Assembly (NCBI GenBank): GCA_009839585.1
Contig: VXPI01000058.1
Span: forward strand, 1-11,070
Length of the DNA: 11,070 nt
Source: Gammaproteobacteria bacterium
Lineage (GTDB): Bacteria > Pseudomonadota > Gammaproteobacteria > Arenicellales > Poriferihabitantaceae
Direction: 5' to 3'
The translations under genes were made by a program, and so were the position numbers. Shown here one piece after another: positions 7,919 to 11,070 of this stretch (its first letter is position 1; each line of letters opens with the position of its first letter). Below the pieces are notes generated by a model, which saw only the letters and a list, made by a program, of their open reading frames with translations, did no database searches and had not been told where the DNA came from.

Positions 7919-9103
7919 TCAGTCCTTAAGTCCGGATGATTTGTGAAGCATCCAGTCAACTACAAAATTAACCGCTACGGTCAACAAGGCAATGGCACCC
8001 GCTGCCATAAGCGGCAACGCTGCAGTATGAGGACTGAACTGTGCGAAGTTGATGAACTGTGCCAGATCTCTCACCATGGTGCCCCAGTCGGCGAGCGGTG
8101 GCTGGATGCCGATCCCAAGAAACGACAGGGCGGCAATGGTCAAAAACACAAAACAGAATCGCAAGCCAAATTCTGCAAGCAAGGGGGCATAGGCATTGGG
8201 CAGGATTTCGCGGAAAATCAGGTAGGACAGATTTTCTCCCCTTAACTTGGCCGCCTCAATATAGTCCATGACAACGATATTGAACCCGACTGCCCGAGCC
8301 AAACGAAATACTCGCGTACTGTCCAGAACCGCAATAATCACGATCATGTAAACTGTAATCAATTCCTTGTTTGAACCAGCCCAGGCTGTTGCAATGGTCA
8401 GCAACAAAAGCGCAAAAATCAGTTGAGGAATCGCCATCAAGGCATCAACAACCCGGGATACTGCCTGATCAAACCAACCGCTCAGGGTCGCGGCTAAAAA
8501 CCCGAACGTTGTCCCGATCAGAAACGCCAGAATGGTGGTAACAAAAGCAATACCGACCGTATTTTGCCCACCGTAAATTAGGCGGGAAAGCAAGTCCCTG
8601 CCCAATTGATCCGTTCCCAACGGGAATCTCGGATCACCGCCAAGGGCCGGATCACCGCCGGGCAAGACATTTATCTTTTCAAATATCTCCTCCTGACCGT
8701 AAGGGGCGATAACTCCGGCAAAGATCGACATGATGGCGTAGATGATGATAATCAGAATGCCGAAAGCGGCAGTCAGGGGCATTTGCCGGAAAACCTTGCG
8801 AGTAGCCTGTGTGCCAACATGCTTTCCCAAAGCAAGAAATAGCCAGGACGTAATGGCAAAAATCACAAACCCCTGGACAGCCCATCGGAAGAAAGTCGAC
8901 TTGTCGATGAAATAATAGTGAAACACGACATACAGAATCACCAAGCCAAAAACGAACCCGATGCCAACCATAAGCGGCATGTCCCGGAAATACACATTCA
9001 GCTTGTCGGAAGGCCACTGGACTTTTTGGCCAACAAATCGAAATACCCATCCAAAGATGCCAATCGCAACCGCCCAAGATAGATACCAGAGGAAGGCGTC
9101 CAT
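7919..9103 (-). CDS. DppC-like ABC permease with an extended N-terminal membrane region
   Basis: This inner-membrane subunit helps form the translocation channel. The region from about residue 105 on is a normal DppC/OppC permease: core helix ILIIIIYAIMSIFAGVIAPYG (116-136), the FPLGTDQLGRDLLSRLIYGG signature (160-179), several membrane helices, the EAA loop that contacts the ATPase (YIEAAKLRGENLSYLIFREILPNA, about 281-304), and SFLGIGIQPPLADWG (327-341). Most DppC proteins have about 290-300 residues, while this one has 394. The additional first 100 residues contain about three hydrophobic segments (5-24, 43-63, 74-92). The ATG begins 4 bases after the upstream permease's stop, with only a weak GAAG ribosome site, suggesting coupled translation. 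A short in-frame duplication gives two GGDP units (149-152 and 155-158) in the periplasmic loop. Function as importer permease is firm; the role of the extension is unknown. Confidence 0.93.
   Translation of the reverse strand: MDAFLWYLSWAVAIGIFGWVFRFVGQKVQWPSDKLNVYFRDMPLMVGIGFVFGLVILYVVFHYYFIDKSTFFRWAVQGFVIFAITSWLFLALGKHVGTQATRKVFRQMPLTAAFGILIIIIYAIMSIFAGVIAPYGQEEIFEKINVLPGGDPALGGDPRFPLGTDQLGRDLLSRLIYGGQNTVGIAFVTTILAFLIGTTFGFLAATLSGWFDQAVSRVVDALMAIPQLIFALLLLTIATAWAGSNKELITVYMIVIIAVLDSTRVFRLARAVGFNIVVMDYIEAAKLRGENLSYLIFREILPNAYAPLLAEFGLRFCFVFLTIAALSFLGIGIQPPLADWGTMVRDLAQFINFAQFSPHTAALPLMAAGAIALLTVAVNFVVDWMLHKSSGLKD
8630..8659. repeat. 12-bp direct repeat inside the DppC-like gene
   Basis: CGGATCACCGCC occurs at 8630-8641 and 8648-8659, 18 bases apart start to start. 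The spacing is six codons, so the frame is kept and the protein carries two GGDP units. It looks like a small in-frame tandem duplication in a loop. Confidence 0.6.
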
Positions 9104-9107
9104 GCCG

Positions 9108-10133
9108 TTACTTCGGATGCCTCAATCGCGGATTCGACAGAATCGAGAAAATATCCGCAGTCAGATTCAGCAGGATATAGGCCGCAGCAAACACCAGACA
9201 GCATGCCTGGACTACCGGTATATCCCTTATTTTTACGCTGTCCACAAACAGCTGACCGATCCCCGGATATACGAATACCACTTCAACTACCACAACCCCG
9301 GTCACCAGATAGGCAAGGTTCAATGCAATGACATTGATAATCGGAGCCAGGGCATTCGGCAACGCATGGAATACGATCACTCGAGCAGGCTTGATCCCTT
9401 TCAGACGGGCCATCTCGATATACGGGCTGGCCAGCAAGTTGATGATTGCCGCCCTGGTCATGCGCATCATGTGCGCCATAACCACCAATGTCAGGGTCAG
9501 GGCCGGCAAGAGCGTCTTGTGCAGGCGATCAGCAAACGTCATCTCAACATAGATATTGGACAGGGATGGGAGAAGCGGATTCAGAACCGACAGAAAAAGA
9601 ATCAGGACATAAGCCAGAAAAAACTCGGGCGATGAAATTGAGGTCAATGTGCTGATATTGACAAACCGGTCAAAAACGGAATTTCGATACAGCGCAGCCA
9701 TAATGCCCAGAACCAGAGAAAGCGGGACTGCAATAATGGCGGCAACACCTGCCAGGAACAGCGTGTTCTTGAATCTGGGCTCGAGCTGGGCAGCCACGGA
9801 ACCAATTCCGCCTTTCGACGCATCTTCGCCGGCAAAGGATGAAAAATTGGCCTGTGCGAAACTGACTCCAAAATCCCCCTTCAGGATTCCGCCCAGCCAA
9901 TCGGCATAGCGAACTATAGCATTCTTGTTAAGCCCGAGATCCTCACGAATGGCTTCCACGGCCTCTTCTGTCGCCCCCTGACCCAAAATGGCCTGTGCAA
10001 AATCACCGGGCAATATGTTTACCGCAGCAAAAATCAGGACTGAAACTGCAAATAGGGTAACAACCCCCAACGCCAGCCGATTCAATATGATTAGAGCAAC
10101 TGCTTTCAAACCGGAAATAACCGCAAGTGACAA
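9108..10133 (-). CDS. DppB-like ABC permease, first gene of the transporter operon
   Basis: This inner-membrane channel subunit pairs with the DppC-like protein. At 341 residues it is typical. It has an N-terminal helix (about 18-38), the LPGDFAQAILG segment (41-51), a periplasmic domain (about 52-120), further membrane helices, the EAA loop YIEMARLKGIKPARVIVFHALPNA (238-261), and the family signature VFVYPGIGQLFVDSV followed by RDIPVVQ (286-309). The chosen start is a TTG (10133-10131) with GAGA about 5 bases upstream; an in-frame TGA 6 bases further upstream prevents a longer protein. Other in-frame TTG codons at residues 9 and 17 are alternatives, and the last would begin right at the family's usual N-terminus. 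No in-frame ATG is available in this region. The gene starts 79 bases after the CBS-domain gene on the same strand. Confidence 0.93.
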   Translation of the reverse strand: MSLAVISGLKAVALIILNRLALGVVTLFAVSVLIFAAVNILPGDFAQAILGQGATEEAVEAIREDLGLNKNAIVRYADWLGGILKGDFGVSFAQANFSSFAGEDASKGGIGSVAAQLEPRFKNTLFLAGVAAIIAVPLSLVLGIMAALYRNSVFDRFVNISTLTSISSPEFFLAYVLILFLSVLNPLLPSLSNIYVEMTFADRLHKTLLPALTLTLVVMAHMMRMTRAAIINLLASPYIEMARLKGIKPARVIVFHALPNALAPIINVIALNLAYLVTGVVVVEVVFVYPGIGQLFVDSVKIRDIPVVQACCLVFAAAYILLNLTADIFSILSNPRLRHPK

Positions 10134-10147
10134 GTATTCTCATTTGG

Positions 10148-10193
10148 AAACAGCATTTTCTGTTGCTCTCTGGTTCGTGAATTCGTGCTGTTT
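10148..10193. repeat. Inverted repeat upstream of the transporter operon
   Basis: AAACAGCA (10148-10155) and TGCTGTTT (10186-10193) are perfect 8-bp inverted arms separated by 30 bases, in the gap between the CBS-domain gene and the first permease gene. On the minus strand the inner sequence also offers a small competing hairpin (AACAG, six-base loop, CTGTT). No T-run follows, so it is not an intrinsic terminator. It could be an operator or a leader structure, or simply chance. Confidence 0.4.
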
Positions 10194-10212
10194 GACAAAA
10201 ATCGGATCCGTT

Positions 10213-10641
10213 TCAACCCGCTATGTAATGTTCCAACTGCTCAATAGTGTACTTGTATTCACTGATCATGGCACGAACCAGGTCACCGATTGAAATCATG
10301 CCTACAACCTTGTCATCTTCAACAATCGGCAGATGACGAAAATGTTTATCCGTCATCATTGACATGCATTCACTAATGGATTTGTCCTGGGTCGTGGTGA
10401 ATACGTTGCTGGTCATGATTTCACCTACTCGTACATCTTTTGCTGAACGACACTCAAGCACAACTTTACGAGCACAGTCTCGTTCGCTTAATATGCCAGT
10501 AATTTTCTCACCTTCCATCACCAGCACAGCGCCAATACCTTGTTCAGACATCACCTTTATCGCATCATAAACAGACTGCCCTGAGGTCACGCTCCAGATC
10601 GCCTCGGGTTTGTTGGCCAATATTTCAGAAATCTGACTCAT
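10213..10641 (-). CDS. Small protein of two CBS domains
   Basis: The 142 residues consist almost wholly of a CBS-domain pair, a cytoplasmic module that usually binds adenosine nucleotides such as AMP, ATP or SAM and signals energy state. Domain 1 spans about 11-66, with GAVLVMEGEKITGILSERD (37-55); domain 2 spans about 75-127, with RHLPIVEDDKVVGMISIGD (102-120). There is no fused catalytic or transport domain, membrane segment or signal peptide. The ATG has an AGGA ribosome site 8 bases upstream. It lies 79 bases upstream of the permease gene on the same strand with no intrinsic terminator between, so co-transcription with the transporter is possible. Stand-alone CBS pairs of this kind are widespread in proteobacteria and their partners are mostly unknown; a specific function cannot be given. 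Confidence 0.93.
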   Translation of the reverse strand: MSQISEILANKPEAIWSVTSGQSVYDAIKVMSEQGIGAVLVMEGEKITGILSERDCARKVVLECRSAKDVRVGEIMTSNVFTTTQDKSISECMSMMTDKHFRHLPIVEDDKVVGMISIGDLVRAMISEYKYTIEQLEHYIAG

Positions 10642-10654
10642 CTCAACAATCCTA

Positions 10655-10740
10655 ATTTACGACATGTCTACATTAGTATAGTGTCATTATAGACAAGTTA
10701 CATGAAATCGCCCATTACATTATACCGTAAATGATAAAAT
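10655..10740. promoter_or_regulatory. Divergent promoter region between the CBS-domain gene and yggS
   Basis: The AT-rich 106-base gap holds signals for both directions. For yggS, an extended -10 TGATAAAAT lies at 10732-10740. For the CBS gene, minus-strand -10-like boxes TATAAT (10691-10686) and TATACT (10680-10675) are present without good -35 hexamers. Inverted repeats are nested around them: ATTTACG (10655-10661) with CGTAAAT (10726-10732), and TGTCTA (10665-10670) with TAGACA (10690-10695). A perfect palindrome GACATGTC sits at 10661-10668. TTACAT is repeated at 10698 and 10715. The boxes and repeats are directly visible; regulation is inferred. Confidence 0.45.
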
Positions 10741-10747
10741 AATCCTT

Positions 10748-11070
10748 ATGACAGTGAAGACTCATTCAACCCGGAACCCTGTTCAGGGAAACTATGGTGA
10801 TTCGGCATCCCGATACAAACACACCCTTGACCGGATTCGTGATCAGGTTCAATGCAGTAAAAGACCCGAAGGATCAGCCAGATTGATTGCAGTCAGTAAA
10901 CAGCATCCGGCCGAAGCCGTAGTTGAACTTGCCCGACTGGGCCAGACAGATTTTGCCGAGAATTATGTACAGGAAAGCCTGGAAAAAATTCAATCCGTGA
11001 AGACACTACTAGACAGGGAACCTCTCCCGCATCCCCTTTGCTGGCACTTTATCGGCAATATACAAAGCAG
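10748..11070 (+). CDS. yggS: YggS/PLPBP pyridoxal-phosphate homeostasis protein, 5' part only
   Basis: The first 107 codons are present; the rest lies beyond the right edge. Proteins of this family bind pyridoxal 5'-phosphate in a TIM-barrel fold without a known catalytic activity and keep vitamin B6 and amino/keto acid pools balanced. The PLP-binding lysine is Lys51 in LIAVSKQHP (46-54). The family blocks FAENYVQE (69-76, where most members have GENYVQE) and WHFIGNIQS (99-107) are clear. In E. coli the lysine is residue 36, so this N-terminus is about 15 residues longer; the only other early start in frame is GTG at codon 3. No Shine-Dalgarno precedes the ATG. It is transcribed away from the CBS-domain gene. 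In many gammaproteobacteria yggS is followed by proC, which cannot be tested here. Confidence 0.93.
   Translation, partial: MTVKTHSTRNPVQGNYGDSASRYKHTLDRIRDQVQCSKRPEGSARLIAVSKQHPAEAVVELARLGQTDFAENYVQESLEKIQSVKTLLDREPLPHPLCWHFIGNIQS

Noticed and set aside
8961-9635. 224-codon plus-strand frame opposite the two permease genes
   Set aside because: It is antisense to well-supported permeases and is rich in Gln, His and Arg, the usual mirror of hydrophobic membrane segments on the other strand.
4647-10133. Assignment of the importer as YejABEF (microcin C) or glutathione GsiABCD
   Set aside because: A fused ATPase is shared with these, but the permease sequences do not resemble YejB as I recall it and the gene order differs from both; the ligand is left open.
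10186-10212. TTGACA at 10192-10197 on the plus strand as a promoter
   Set aside because: No -10 hexamer lies 16-18 bases downstream, and the plus strand there leads only antisense into the CBS-domain gene.
1-11070. Mobile element, prophage, defence system, CRISPR array, toxin-antitoxin pair, tRNA or rRNA
   Set aside because: No transposase, integrase, nuclease or helicase defence genes, no regularly spaced repeats and no cloverleaf or rRNA sequence were seen. All large genes belong to familiar chromosomal families.

Overview
The window looks like an ordinary stretch of chromosome from a gammaproteobacterium (or close relative) with roughly balanced base composition. The DNA polymerase I and the cyclopropane fatty acid synthase align with their Escherichia coli counterparts motif by motif with a nearly constant residue offset. 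The other genes (CBS-domain protein, YggS/PLPBP, dipeptide-type ABC transporter) are also typical of proteobacteria. No phage, plasmid, insertion sequence, CRISPR array, tRNA or rRNA signal was seen. Species cannot be named from the sequence.

Layout, left to right. (1) 1-204, minus strand: the 5' part of a gene for a small exported acidic protein, running off the left edge. (2) 205-514: a divergent intergenic region with a candidate minus-strand promoter and a TATAAT box just before polA. (3) 515-3235, plus: complete polA with 5' nuclease, proofreading and polymerase domains. (4) 3320-4483, plus: complete cfa, 84 bases downstream. (5) 4484-4646: convergent intergenic region with two GC-rich hairpins, one a clear intrinsic terminator for the minus-strand operon. 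(6) 10133-4647, minus, in transcription order: DppB-like permease, DppC-like permease with an extra N-terminal membrane region, a fused two-domain ATPase, and a substrate-binding protein with a twin-arginine signal. Together these form one complete family-5 (peptide/nickel/opine class) ABC importer. (7) 10641-10213, minus: a small two-CBS-domain protein just upstream of that operon, possibly co-transcribed. (8) 10642-10747: a compact divergent promoter region with nested inverted repeats. (9) 10748-11070, plus: the start of a yggS (PLP-binding protein) gene cut by the right edge.

How they work together: the four minus-strand genes encode all parts of one importer, namely binding protein, two membrane subunits and two nucleotide-binding domains in one chain. 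Its substrate cannot be read from the sequence. polA, cfa and yggS are housekeeping or stress-related genes with no evident functional link to it. I found no convincing undescribed system. The observations most worth checking are two genes (polA and yggS) with a -10 box that would place transcription starts at the start codon and with no good Shine-Dalgarno, a pair of look-alike hairpins at the convergent junction, and the extended DppC-type permease.
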